This document shows positions 15,124 through 22,963 of a stretch of DNA of 36,742 bases, one piece after another. Made by a program: the position numbers and the translations under genes. This stretch comes from Polyangiaceae bacterium (GTDB taxonomy: Bacteria > Myxococcota_A > Polyangia > Polyangiales > Polyangiaceae): the NCBI GenBank assembly GCA_025934595.1, contig JAICXU010000002.1, forward strand, positions 1 through 36,742, written 5' to 3'. The notes beneath the pieces were generated by a model. That model saw nothing but the letters and a program-made list of their open reading frames with translations, was not told the origin of the DNA and did not search any database. Within the stretch, counting starts at the first letter, position 1. Each line of letters begins with the position of its first letter.

Positions 15124-15235
15124 ACACGATCCTGCGCGCGCTTGCATACCGCGCGCGATTGCTCGCACGATCGAACGCTTCGAGGCGCTTCGCCGGCCGC
15201 AAGGATTCTTCGAAGGTTTCTCCGACGCCGGCGTC

Positions 15236-17050
15236 GTGTTCGACGCGGCGAACGTGCTCCTTTCGCGTTTCGTCGGCGAGAGTTGGCCCGAAGATTCGAT
15301 GCGCATCTCCGCGAAGATGCGTCATGTGCTGACAGGCCAAGATTCCTCCGGTCTTTTTTTTCTTTATCCAGGCGGGCCCGTCAGCGTGCATGCGACGCGC
15401 ATCGTCGTCATGGCGATCGATCGCGTGCTCGAGTCGAATCCGGATCTGTTACTGGCCTTCCGCGAGGAGCTGCGATCGGCGCGCGAACGTGCGCACGGAG
15501 GCATCGAGCGGCCGCCTGCGAATCGCCTCGAGCTCGCGTACCTCTTCGGCTTTCGCTGGATGATCGAAGCGCTCGACGCGAACGCGGCGGCAACGTCTCG
15601 CGATTTTCCGACGCCGAGCCTCCTCGTGCTCTTGCCGATCATGATGAGCGGGCTTCTTCCGAAGATCGTATGGCGAAGGACGGATCGCATCGTCTACCCG
15701 TTCATCGCGGTCTTGCCGCAGCTCCTTTCGCTGAGCGCGTGGCGTGCAGTCGGAACGTCACGCGCCGGCCGAGCCTTCTTGCGGTTCTTCGACAAGCTGC
15801 CGACGCCGTTGCGACGCCTGAAGTCGAAAGCAGGACGCGCCGCCGCGCATTGGCTCTTCGCGCGCCAAGACGAAGGCGGAGGTTTTTATTACTCGCCGCT
15901 CTACACGTATCTCTTCGTCGCGGGCCTGCGTGATGCGTCTTCGCTCGCGGAGTCGGAGCTCCTCTCGCGACGCGCCGACGCTGCGATCGCGAGAGCGCTC
16001 GTCTACATTCGCGCGCGTGAGGTCGACGTGCCCACTGGCATTTCGACGAGCTTCGTCGCCTCGGACATTTGGGATACGACCGCGGTCGCAACGTCGCTGC
16101 TCGATGCGCCGCCTGGCGTGCTGCCACCGGTGCTCACGCCGGAGGCGCTCGGCGCGTACCCGATCACGCTGCAGAGCGCATCGGGAGGATTTTCGTACGG
16201 TCGCGGGTCGAAATTTCCCGACGTCGACACGACGGGGCTCGTGATGGGTCTCTTCGCCGAGCTCGTACGCCGTCATCCGGCCGCGGCCGAGCGCGACGCG
16301 ATGGTCGACAGCGCGATTCGAGCTTTCGATTTTTTGGAGAAGCATCGCAGCGCGGCGGGCGGCTTCAATGCATGGACCATTCGACACGGCGAAAATCCGC
16401 CGCCATTGCCGTCGGAATTCACGTCGATGCTCTTCGACGTGTCGTCGGCCGACGTGACGGCGCGCATCATGGTCTCGCTCGGACGCGTGATGGCGCTTGC
16501 AAGTGAGGACGCGAAAGCGCGCGAGGATTTCGGAGCGGCGCGCCTCGAAAAAGCGGAGCGATTGCGAAAGAAAGGTCTCGCGTATTTGCTCGCGGCGAAA
16601 GACGTCTCGAGCGGGCTTTGGCCCGCGCGATGGAGCCTCGGATTCATCATCGGCACGCGCTTCGTCTTCGACGCGCTCGAAAGCTATCCCGAGATCCGCG
16701 ACGAGACCGACGCGCTTCGTGATGCCGCCGCGCGCACGCTCGTCCAATGCCAAAACGCCGACGGTGGCTTCGGCGAGTCGCCGGATTCGGATCTCCGCGA
16801 TCGATTTTCACCTTCGCGGTCGAGCGCACCGTTCATCACCGCCGCCGCCTACGGAATCTTGGCGAAAGCCCGAGGACCGCTCGCGAGCGAGGCTGCGACG
16901 CGCGCGCTCGAAAATCTGCTTCGCACGCAGCAGCCCGAGGGCACGTGGCAGGAGGTGAGCTTGTGCACGCAATTCGCCGGGCTCTATGCGAGCTACGCGC
17001 TCATGACCGAGGTGGCGATCGCAACGACTCTCTTTCGCGCGAAGAAGTAA
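15236..17050 (+). CDS. Squalene-hopene-cyclase-fold / prenyltransferase-repeat protein
   Basis: 604 aa from GTG 15236, the first conventional start; it may really begin at CTG 15113. Several QW-like repeats of the squalene cyclase / prenyltransferase alpha-barrel are visible: ARQDEGGGFYYS (~215), SASGGFSYGRG (~318), AAGGFNAW (~375), QNADGGFGES (~505) and QQPEGTWQE (~565). The acid motif of class II terpene cyclases, DxDD, appears as PDVDTTG near residue 330. The first and middle aspartates remain, the middle one being the proton donor in squalene-hopene cyclase, but the last is Thr. Known relatives cyclise polyprenes or are uncharacterised. There is no membrane anchor. It lies between a histidine kinase and a GH15 glycosidase (9 bases away), with no terpene biosynthesis genes nearby. 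Substrate unknown. Confidence 0.78.
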   Translation: MFDAANVLLSRFVGESWPEDSMRISAKMRHVLTGQDSSGLFFLYPGGPVSVHATRIVVMAIDRVLESNPDLLLAFREELRSARERAHGGIERPPANRLELAYLFGFRWMIEALDANAAATSRDFPTPSLLVLLPIMMSGLLPKIVWRRTDRIVYPFIAVLPQLLSLSAWRAVGTSRAGRAFLRFFDKLPTPLRRLKSKAGRAAAHWLFARQDEGGGFYYSPLYTYLFVAGLRDASSLAESELLSRRADAAIARALVYIRAREVDVPTGISTSFVASDIWDTTAVATSLLDAPPGVLPPVLTPEALGAYPITLQSASGGFSYGRGSKFPDVDTTGLVMGLFAELVRRHPAAAERDAMVDSAIRAFDFLEKHRSAAGGFNAWTIRHGENPPPLPSEFTSMLFDVSSADVTARIMVSLGRVMALASEDAKAREDFGAARLEKAERLRKKGLAYLLAAKDVSSGLWPARWSLGFIIGTRFVFDALESYPEIRDETDALRDAAARTLVQCQNADGGFGESPDSDLRDRFSPSRSSAPFITAAAYGILAKARGPLASEAATRALENLLRTQQPEGTWQEVSLCTQFAGLYASYALMTEVAIATTLFRAKK

Positions 17051-17059
17051 GATCGGCGC

Positions 17060-18865
17060 ATGGCGTATCCGCCGATCGATCGTTTTGGAATCATCGGAAA
17101 CATGGACACCATCGCGCTCGTCGGCATGGACGGGTCGATCGACTTCATGTGTTTCCCGTTCTTCGACTCGCCGTCGGTGTTCGCCCGCCTGCTCGACTCC
17201 GAAGAGGGGGGCTTCTTCCAAATCTCGCCCGTGCTCGACGATGCTCGGCACAAGCAAATGTATCTGCCGGACACGAACGTGCTCTTCACCCGATTTCTCT
17301 CGAGCGCGGGCGTCGCCGAGATCTCGGACTTCATGACCCTCGAGAAAGGCGAGCACCGCGTCGTTCGGCGCGTGAAGACCGTGCGCAGAGAAATCCGCTT
17401 CCGGATGGATTGCAAGCCGCGCATGAATTACGGACGCGATGCGCACACGCTCGGCATCTCCGGCGACTCGGCGATCTTCGAGAGCCAGGGCGCGCAAAAG
17501 CTCACGCTCCGCCTTCGATCGAGCGTGCCGCTCACCGCGCACGAGGGCGCCGCCGTCGCCGAGTTCACGCTCGGCGTGGGCGAATACGCGACGTTCATTC
17601 TCGAGGAGGCGAACGCGGGCGTCGATTCGCCGAGCACCCACCCCGATTACCCTTCGAGCTCGTTCAAGGACACGGCTGATTTCTGGCGGCGCTGGGTGGC
17701 GCGCTCCACGTATCGCGGTCGCTGGCGCGAGGTCGTGAACCGTTCCGCGTTGACGTTGAAGCTGCTCACCTCGCGAACGCACGGCTCGATGGTCGCTGCG
17801 CCCACGTTCGGTCTCCCCGAAGAGATCGGCGGCGAGCGCAATTGGGATTATCGCTACACGTGGGTTCGCGACGGCTCGTTCACGCTCTACGGTCTCATGC
17901 GACTCGGGTACACCGAGGAGGCCGGCGCGTTCATGCGCTGGTTCGAAGATCGGTGCGCGGAGCTCGAGCCCGACGGCTCGCTGCAGATCATGTACGGCAT
18001 CGACGGCCGGCATCGTTTGACGGAGGAGACGCTTCCGAATCTCGACGGCTACATGGGATCGAAGCCGGTGCGCATCGGCAACGGCGCGTACGATCAACTG
18101 CAGCTCGACATCTACGGCGAGCTCTTGGATTCGATTTACCTCTACGACAAATACGGCGAGGCCATCTCGCGCGACCTCTGGATGAACGTGCGCAGGCTGG
18201 TCGATTGGACCTGCGATCACTGGAAGCTCCCCGACGAAGGCATCTGGGAGGTGCGTGGAGGCCGCCGCGAATTTCTGTTCTCACGCGTGATGTGTTGGGC
18301 CGCGCTCGATCGCGGCATTCGGCTCGCGCGCAAACGCGGATTCCCGGCGCCGCTCGAACGATGGGAGTCGGTGCGCGACGAAATCTACGAGGAAATCCAC
18401 ACGCGGTTCTGGGACGCGAAGCGCGGCGCGTTCGTGCAGTACGAAGGTGCGCCGACGACCGACGCGTCGGCGCTGCTCATGCCGCTCATCAAATTCATCA
18501 GCCCCACCGATCCTCGTTGGCTGTCGACGCTCCGCGCGATCGAAGAGGACCTCGTCGACGACTCACACGTGTATCGCTACAAGCACGGCGAAGCCGCGTA
18601 CGACGGGCTCCGCGGTCGCGAAGGCACGTTCTGCATCTGTACGTTTTGGTACGCCGAGTGTCTCGCGCGCGCGGGCGACCTCGATCAAGCGCGATACTGC
18701 TTCGAGAAAATGCTCGGCTATTCGAATCATCTCGGGCTCTTTCCCGAGGAGCTGGGGCCCGCCGGCGAGCATCTCGGAAACTTTCCGCAGGCGTTCACGC
18801 ACATCGGTCTCATCAGCGCCGCTTTCTATCTCGATCGCGAGCTCTCACGTCGCGGCCGGGGATGA
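17060..18865 (+). CDS. Glycoside hydrolase family 15 protein (glucoamylase/trehalase-like)
   Basis: 601 aa, usual bacterial GH15 length. The N-terminal beta-sandwich domain starts with the family signature IGNMDTIALVGMDGSIDFMC and FDSPSVFARLL. The (alpha/alpha)6 barrel contains NWDYRYTWVRDGSFTLYGLM, then PDEGIWEVRGG (~391-401), whose Glu is the presumed general acid, and LGLFPEELGP (~558-567), whose Glu is the presumed base. No signal peptide, so it acts in the cytoplasm. Known members release glucose from starch-type glucans, or split trehalose. The sequence does not decide between these by eye; in myxobacteria either could serve storage sugar turnover. It sits 9 bases after the cyclase-like gene and 39 before the FGE-like gene, so the group is probably one transcript. 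Confidence 0.92.
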   Translation: MAYPPIDRFGIIGNMDTIALVGMDGSIDFMCFPFFDSPSVFARLLDSEEGGFFQISPVLDDARHKQMYLPDTNVLFTRFLSSAGVAEISDFMTLEKGEHRVVRRVKTVRREIRFRMDCKPRMNYGRDAHTLGISGDSAIFESQGAQKLTLRLRSSVPLTAHEGAAVAEFTLGVGEYATFILEEANAGVDSPSTHPDYPSSSFKDTADFWRRWVARSTYRGRWREVVNRSALTLKLLTSRTHGSMVAAPTFGLPEEIGGERNWDYRYTWVRDGSFTLYGLMRLGYTEEAGAFMRWFEDRCAELEPDGSLQIMYGIDGRHRLTEETLPNLDGYMGSKPVRIGNGAYDQLQLDIYGELLDSIYLYDKYGEAISRDLWMNVRRLVDWTCDHWKLPDEGIWEVRGGRREFLFSRVMCWAALDRGIRLARKRGFPAPLERWESVRDEIYEEIHTRFWDAKRGAFVQYEGAPTTDASALLMPLIKFISPTDPRWLSTLRAIEEDLVDDSHVYRYKHGEAAYDGLRGREGTFCICTFWYAECLARAGDLDQARYCFEKMLGYSNHLGLFPEELGPAGEHLGNFPQAFTHIGLISAAFYLDRELSRRGRG

Positions 18866-18904
18866 CCGCGCCGAAAGAGCGGCAATTGGCGCAGCTCCTC
18901 ACGC

Positions 18905-19651
18905 GTGCCAGACTTGGGGGTGACCCGTCTCGCAGCATTGGGACCGGTGCTCGCCGTTTTGGTCGTTGCGCTTCCCACCAAATCATCCATCGCTGACGCG
19001 CAGCCGCGCGCGGCGTGTCCCGCGGGAATGCTGCGCGTGCACGGCAAGCGCTGCGAAGAGCCCGTGTCGCGATGTCTCGAATGGATCGACGGGCCGGAGG
19101 CAGGATCCGCGCGTCGATGCGGGCGATACGCGCCGACGCGCTGCCAAGGCAAAGGAATCCTGTTGGATTTCTGCGTCGACGTCGACGTGCACGCGTCCGC
19201 GAGCGATTTGCCCGATGTCCACGTCACCTTCGACGACGCATCGCGAACGTGCAGCGCCGAAGGAAAGCGACTCTGTCGCGAGAGCGAGTGGACGTTCGCA
19301 TGCGAAGGTGAGGCCGCGCTCCCGTATCCCACCGGCCTCGTGCGACCGAGCTTTCCGCTGTGCAACGAAGACCGCATGGACCTCGTCGACGACAAACATC
19401 ACATTCGAGACCTCCGCATGCCGGCGAGCGATCTCACGTCGTGCGTCAGCCCGTTCGGCGTGCGCAACATGACGGGAAACGTCGACGAATGGACGGCGCG
19501 CGATCTCACGTGGGGTCCGTACAAATCGGCATTGAAGGGCGGATGGTGGCTGCCGGGTCGCAACCGCTGTCGACCGGCGACCGTGGCGCACAACGAGCAG
19601 TACGCGGATTTCCAAGTCGGCTTTCGCTGCTGCGCGGACGCGCGACCCTGA
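18905..19651 (+). CDS. Secreted sulfatase-modifying-factor (FGE)-like domain protein
   Basis: 248 aa from GTG 18905; TTG 18914 and GTG 18920 are alternatives. A signal peptide is clear (LAALGPVLAVLVVALP, cleavage near IADA-QP), so the protein is exported. The rest is an FGE-sulfatase domain: AEGKRLCRESEWTFACEGE, NMTGNVDEWTARDL, KGGWWLPGRNRCRPAT and DFQVGFRCC. Eleven or more cysteines suggest disulfides. Known relatives include formylglycine-generating enzymes, EgtB-like enzymes and many non-catalytic binding proteins. No sulfatase gene is in the window, so enzymatic FGE activity is doubtful. Myxobacterial genomes carry many such secreted proteins of unknown role. Convergent with the SLT-like lipoprotein, 7 bases away. 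Confidence 0.85.
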   Translation: MPDLGVTRLAALGPVLAVLVVALPTKSSIADAQPRAACPAGMLRVHGKRCEEPVSRCLEWIDGPEAGSARRCGRYAPTRCQGKGILLDFCVDVDVHASASDLPDVHVTFDDASRTCSAEGKRLCRESEWTFACEGEAALPYPTGLVRPSFPLCNEDRMDLVDDKHHIRDLRMPASDLTSCVSPFGVRNMTGNVDEWTARDLTWGPYKSALKGGWWLPGRNRCRPATVAHNEQYADFQVGFRCCADARP

Positions 19652-19658
19652 CGAGCGC

Positions 19659-20435
19659 TCAATACGCGTGCGCCGGCCAGCCTGACGCCGTCGAATACTG
19701 CTTGTACGCGTCGAGCACGGCGTTGTCGTACGTCGTGTTGTAGTCCGTGCAGCTCTTCGTGCTGCCGTAGGAGTTGAAGTCGCCGATGGCCATCATCGTG
19801 TACTGGTCCTCGGTGCAGCCGGAGAACTTCGCTTTTTCTTGCGCGCGATTGCCCGCGATTCCGGAGATCCCGAGCTCGATCGCCACCTCGGGATTGAAAC
19901 AAGAATTCGTCCAATCTGCGCTACCCGGATCCGTATCGAGATCGGGGTGACCGTTCGGCAGGATTCCCAGCGTGCTCGATCCGCCGCATTGCGGGCCGCT
20001 CTGCATGACGCCGAGACACGCGCATTCTTGATCCGTCCAATTGCTTTGCGGACAGCACCCCGTGTTGCCCGTGCAACCAACTGCGTCGTACTGGAAGCGC
20101 GATTCCACGTAGATGATCGCCTTGAAGATCATCGCGTCGGGCTCGCCGTATTTCGTCGTGAGCATGAGGATCGGACAGTCGTACATGTCGACCGAGTTTC
20201 CGTTGAAGAGCGGCGCGAGATTCGTCTTCAGCGGATCGGCCGCACAAATCCCAGCGTCGATCGCACCGTCGAAGGTCGAGCCGATCGCGCCGTCGTTGCC
20301 TCCGCTGCCGCCGTCTTTGTTTCCGATGCCACCGTCGATGTCGGTGGTGCTGCCCTCGCCGCTCGTGCAAGCCGCAGGCAAGATCAGCGTGCCGAGCGTC
20401 AACGAGGTCGCGAGCGCGAGAAGCGGCCGGCGCAT
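19659..20435 (-). CDS. Lipoprotein with lytic-transglycosylase (SLT)-like domain
   Basis: 258 aa from ATG 20435; the frame opens earlier but the extra 21 residues precede the signal peptide. The N-terminus (RPLLALATSLTLGTLILPAAC) is a lipoprotein signal with Cys near residue 23, though Pro at -3 is unusual. A low-complexity Gly/Asp/Asn linker (GGIGNKDGGSGGNDGAIG) follows. The globular part has KAIIYVESRFQYDAVG and CLGVMQSGPQCGG, matching the catalytic Glu and the G-x-M/L-Q motifs of SLT/lysozyme-like folds, and later AIELGISGIAGN and MMAIGDFNSYGS, which resemble the repeated-helix part. Eight or more cysteines suggest disulfides. Probable role: peptidoglycan cleavage at the outer membrane; only the motifs support this. 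Confidence 0.78.
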   Translation of the reverse strand: MRRPLLALATSLTLGTLILPAACTSGEGSTTDIDGGIGNKDGGSGGNDGAIGSTFDGAIDAGICAADPLKTNLAPLFNGNSVDMYDCPILMLTTKYGEPDAMIFKAIIYVESRFQYDAVGCTGNTGCCPQSNWTDQECACLGVMQSGPQCGGSSTLGILPNGHPDLDTDPGSADWTNSCFNPEVAIELGISGIAGNRAQEKAKFSGCTEDQYTMMAIGDFNSYGSTKSCTDYNTTYDNAVLDAYKQYSTASGWPAHAY

Positions 20436-20545
20436 CGGTCGAGCGTAGCAGGTCGTCGGTTCAAGCGACTGACGTACCCGATTTGAACATCTGCCCAATA
20501 CGACAATCGGCTGTCGAAGACGTTAGATAGGCAGTGGGGGCACCT

Positions 20546-20971
20546 TCAATCGCTCGACGCGTCGCTCGGGCTTCGTGCGTCGTCCGGGGCGAGCGTGCTC
20601 GTCGAGCCGCCGTCGTCGAGGCATGTGGCTTTGCGATTCGCCGCTGCGAGCGCGAGCTCACACTCGGGGCTCGAGCCGCTCGTGTCGAACAGCGGCGGAT
20701 ACGGCGGGCACGTCCTGCTGACGTACACGGCGACGCCGGCCTCGGGATCGGGTGGCGTCGCGATGCACGTGAGGTCGCAGGATTGGCCCGTGTCGTTGCC
20801 GCTCACCGTGTCGACCGCGGTCACCGAGTCGAGGCAGTCGCGAACCGGATCGTATTCTTGTCCGAAGAAGACGTGCGTCGGCGAGTCCGTGCATGCGCTC
20901 GTGCCGAGGCTCACGATCAAGCCGAAAAATAGGCAGATCGTGACGCCGGCGGCGAGCGCGCGGATTTTCAT
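20546..20971 (-). CDS. Small Cys-rich lipoprotein, co-translated with aspS
   Basis: 141 aa, unknown function. It has a lipoprotein-type signal (AGVTICLFFGLIVSLGTSAC, lipid Cys near residue 27). The mature part holds six further cysteines (for example GQSCDLTCIATPPDPEAG, SRTCPPYPPLF, SPECELALAA, KATCLDDGG) and a Ser/Asp-rich tail. Its ATG overlaps the aspS stop by four bases (ATGA), so it is translated by ribosomes leaving aspS. The Cys pattern suggests a disulfide-bonded outer-membrane or surface protein, common among lineage-specific lipoproteins of myxobacteria. No relation to tRNA charging is evident. Confidence 0.75.
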   Translation of the reverse strand: MKIRALAAGVTICLFFGLIVSLGTSACTDSPTHVFFGQEYDPVRDCLDSVTAVDTVSGNDTGQSCDLTCIATPPDPEAGVAVYVSRTCPPYPPLFDTSGSSPECELALAAANRKATCLDDGGSTSTLAPDDARSPSDASSD

Positions 20972-22902
20972 GTCGCCGGTTTGGCCGGCGCGGCGGTCGG
21001 TGCGGGCGGCTCGACGGTGCGAATGTGGAGCTCGGTGAGCTGCTCGGCCTCGACGCGATTCGGTGCGTCGGTCATCAGGTCCGTTCCCTTTTGCGTCTTC
21101 GGATACGGAATCACGTCACGCAAGCTGTCCGCTCCCGAGAGGAGCATCGCGAGACGATCCATTCCGATCGCGATGCCTCCGTGCGGCGGTGCTCCGTAAC
21201 GAAGCGCATCGAGCAAGAACCCGAACTTCTGCCGCGCGTCTTCGTCGGTGATGCCGAGCGCGCGAAACACCTTCGCTTGCACGTTCGTGTCGTGGAGGCG
21301 GATCGATCCGCCGCCGATCTCGAATCCGTTCAACACGAGGTCGTAGCGATAACAAAGGACCTTGCCGGGATCGGTGTCGAGCATCTCGACGCATTCGTCG
21401 TGAGGGCGCGTGAACGCGTGATGGGCGGCGGCCCACGTCTTCTTGTCCTCGTCGTATTCGAAGAGCGGCGGATTCACGACCCAGAGAAAGTTGAAGCTCC
21501 CGCCGTGGCCGACGTCGGGAATGAGCTTCATCTTCTTCGCGAGGTGCACGCGCAAGTTCGCCATCACCGTCTGCACGGTGGACGCTTTGCCGAACTGGAA
21601 GAAGAGGTAGTCGCCGTCTTTTGCGCCTGTTGCCGCGTTGATCGCTTCGCGCATTTCGGCGCTCACCGTCTTTGCGAGCGGCGATTGCGTCCAATTTCCC
21701 GACGCGTCGACCTTCGCGCGCGCGAGACCCTTCGCGCCCATGCCTTTCACGAAGTCCTCGAGCTTGTCGACCTCGGTGCGCGACAAATTCGTGCCGGGCA
21801 CGCGCATCGCTTTCACGATTTCGCTCGGTAAATCCCGCCTCAATTTGCCGCTCGCGAATTTCTCGGCGATGTCGGCGAAGAACGGAATTCCGCCGCCTTT
21901 GTGCTGGATGACGAGCTCGGTGAGGTCGGTGTGGGGCATCTCGAAACGCAAATCCGGTTTGTCGTTTCCGTATTTGCCCATCGATTCTTCGAACGGCATC
22001 TGCGGAAATCGACCGCTCGGATATTTTTCGAGAAGGTCGATCTTGAGGACGTCTTTCCAGATCTTGAAGATGAGACCTTCCATGACGCGGAAGACGTCGT
22101 CTTGGTTCACGAAGCTCATCTCGACGTCGATCTGCGTGAACTCGGGCTGGCGATCGAGCCGCAGATCTTCGTCGCGGAAGCATTTGACGATCTGAAAATA
22201 TTTGTCGAAGCCCGCCACCATGTAGAGCTGCTTGAAGAGCTGTGGGCTCTCCGCGAGCGCGTAGAATTTTCCCGCGTGCATGCGGCTCGGCACGAGGAAG
22301 TTACGCGCGCCGCCGGGCGTGTACTTGCAGAGTACAGGCGTTTCGAGCTCGAGAAATCCCTGGTCGTCGAAGTAGCGGCGCGTCGTTTGATGAATGCGGT
22401 GACGAACCCGGAGCGTGCGCTGCAGAGGCGCGCGGCGGAGATCGAGGTAGCGATACTGGAGCCGCTTTTCCTCCGACGTGTCGATCTGATCTTGGATCTC
22501 GAACGGCGGCGTGTCGGCTTTGTTGAAGACGGTGAGCTCGACGACGTGAATCTCGATTTCGCCAGTCGGAAGACGCGGATTTTTGTTCGTGCCGCGCGAG
22601 ACGACCGTGCCGCGAACTCCAATGACCCACTCCGAGCGCAGGGATTGCGCGACGTCGTACGCCTTCTTCGGCGCGTCGCCGTGACCCTTCAAGTCCGGAT
22701 CGAACACGAGCTGCGTGATGCCTTCGCGATCGCGGAGATCGACGAACACGCATCCGCCGTGATCGCGATAGCTCGCCACCCAGCCGAAGAGGACCACGTC
22801 TTTACCGGCGTCGCCCGCACGAAGCTCGCTGCAATGGTGCGACCGTTTGAGCTCGTCGATGAATCTTGCCACGGTGGAATCCTCCGAATCGGCGCGCAGC
22901 AT
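20968..22902 (-). CDS. aspS: Aspartate--tRNA ligase
   Basis: 644 aa from ATG 22902 (a TTG two codons earlier is possible), the usual length of bacterial AspRS. N-terminal OB-fold anticodon-binding domain (VVLFGWVASYRDHGGCVFVD). Class II motif 2 region FRDEDLRLDRQPEFTQID, aspartate-binding segment SPQLFKQ, a GAD-type insertion (~310-430), and motif 3 GIAIGMDRLAMLL. Charges tRNA-Asp with aspartate. Small departures from the enterobacterial pattern are seen: YTPGGARNFLVPSR instead of TPEGARDF. Whether the enzyme also charges tRNA-Asn cannot be judged without gatCAB information. It is divergent from a large membrane protein gene (61 bases) and co-translated with a small lipoprotein downstream. 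Confidence 0.97.
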   Translation of the reverse strand: MLRADSEDSTVARFIDELKRSHHCSELRAGDAGKDVVLFGWVASYRDHGGCVFVDLRDREGITQLVFDPDLKGHGDAPKKAYDVAQSLRSEWVIGVRGTVVSRGTNKNPRLPTGEIEIHVVELTVFNKADTPPFEIQDQIDTSEEKRLQYRYLDLRRAPLQRTLRVRHRIHQTTRRYFDDQGFLELETPVLCKYTPGGARNFLVPSRMHAGKFYALAESPQLFKQLYMVAGFDKYFQIVKCFRDEDLRLDRQPEFTQIDVEMSFVNQDDVFRVMEGLIFKIWKDVLKIDLLEKYPSGRFPQMPFEESMGKYGNDKPDLRFEMPHTDLTELVIQHKGGGIPFFADIAEKFASGKLRRDLPSEIVKAMRVPGTNLSRTEVDKLEDFVKGMGAKGLARAKVDASGNWTQSPLAKTVSAEMREAINAATGAKDGDYLFFQFGKASTVQTVMANLRVHLAKKMKLIPDVGHGGSFNFLWVVNPPLFEYDEDKKTWAAAHHAFTRPHDECVEMLDTDPGKVLCYRYDLVLNGFEIGGGSIRLHDTNVQAKVFRALGITDEDARQKFGFLLDALRYGAPPHGGIAIGMDRLAMLLSGADSLRDVIPYPKTQKGTDLMTDAPNRVEAEQLTELHIRTVEPPAPTAAPAKPAT

Positions 22903-22963
22903 AGCCAAAACCCGGCATGACCGAAACTTGCCCGCAGCGCGGAGAGATGCGTGTACTCAGGCC

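Noticed and set aside
18905..19651. True formylglycine-generating enzyme
   Set aside because: The fold fits, but no sulfatase gene is near and the family is large with many non-FGE members, so only a domain-level call was made.
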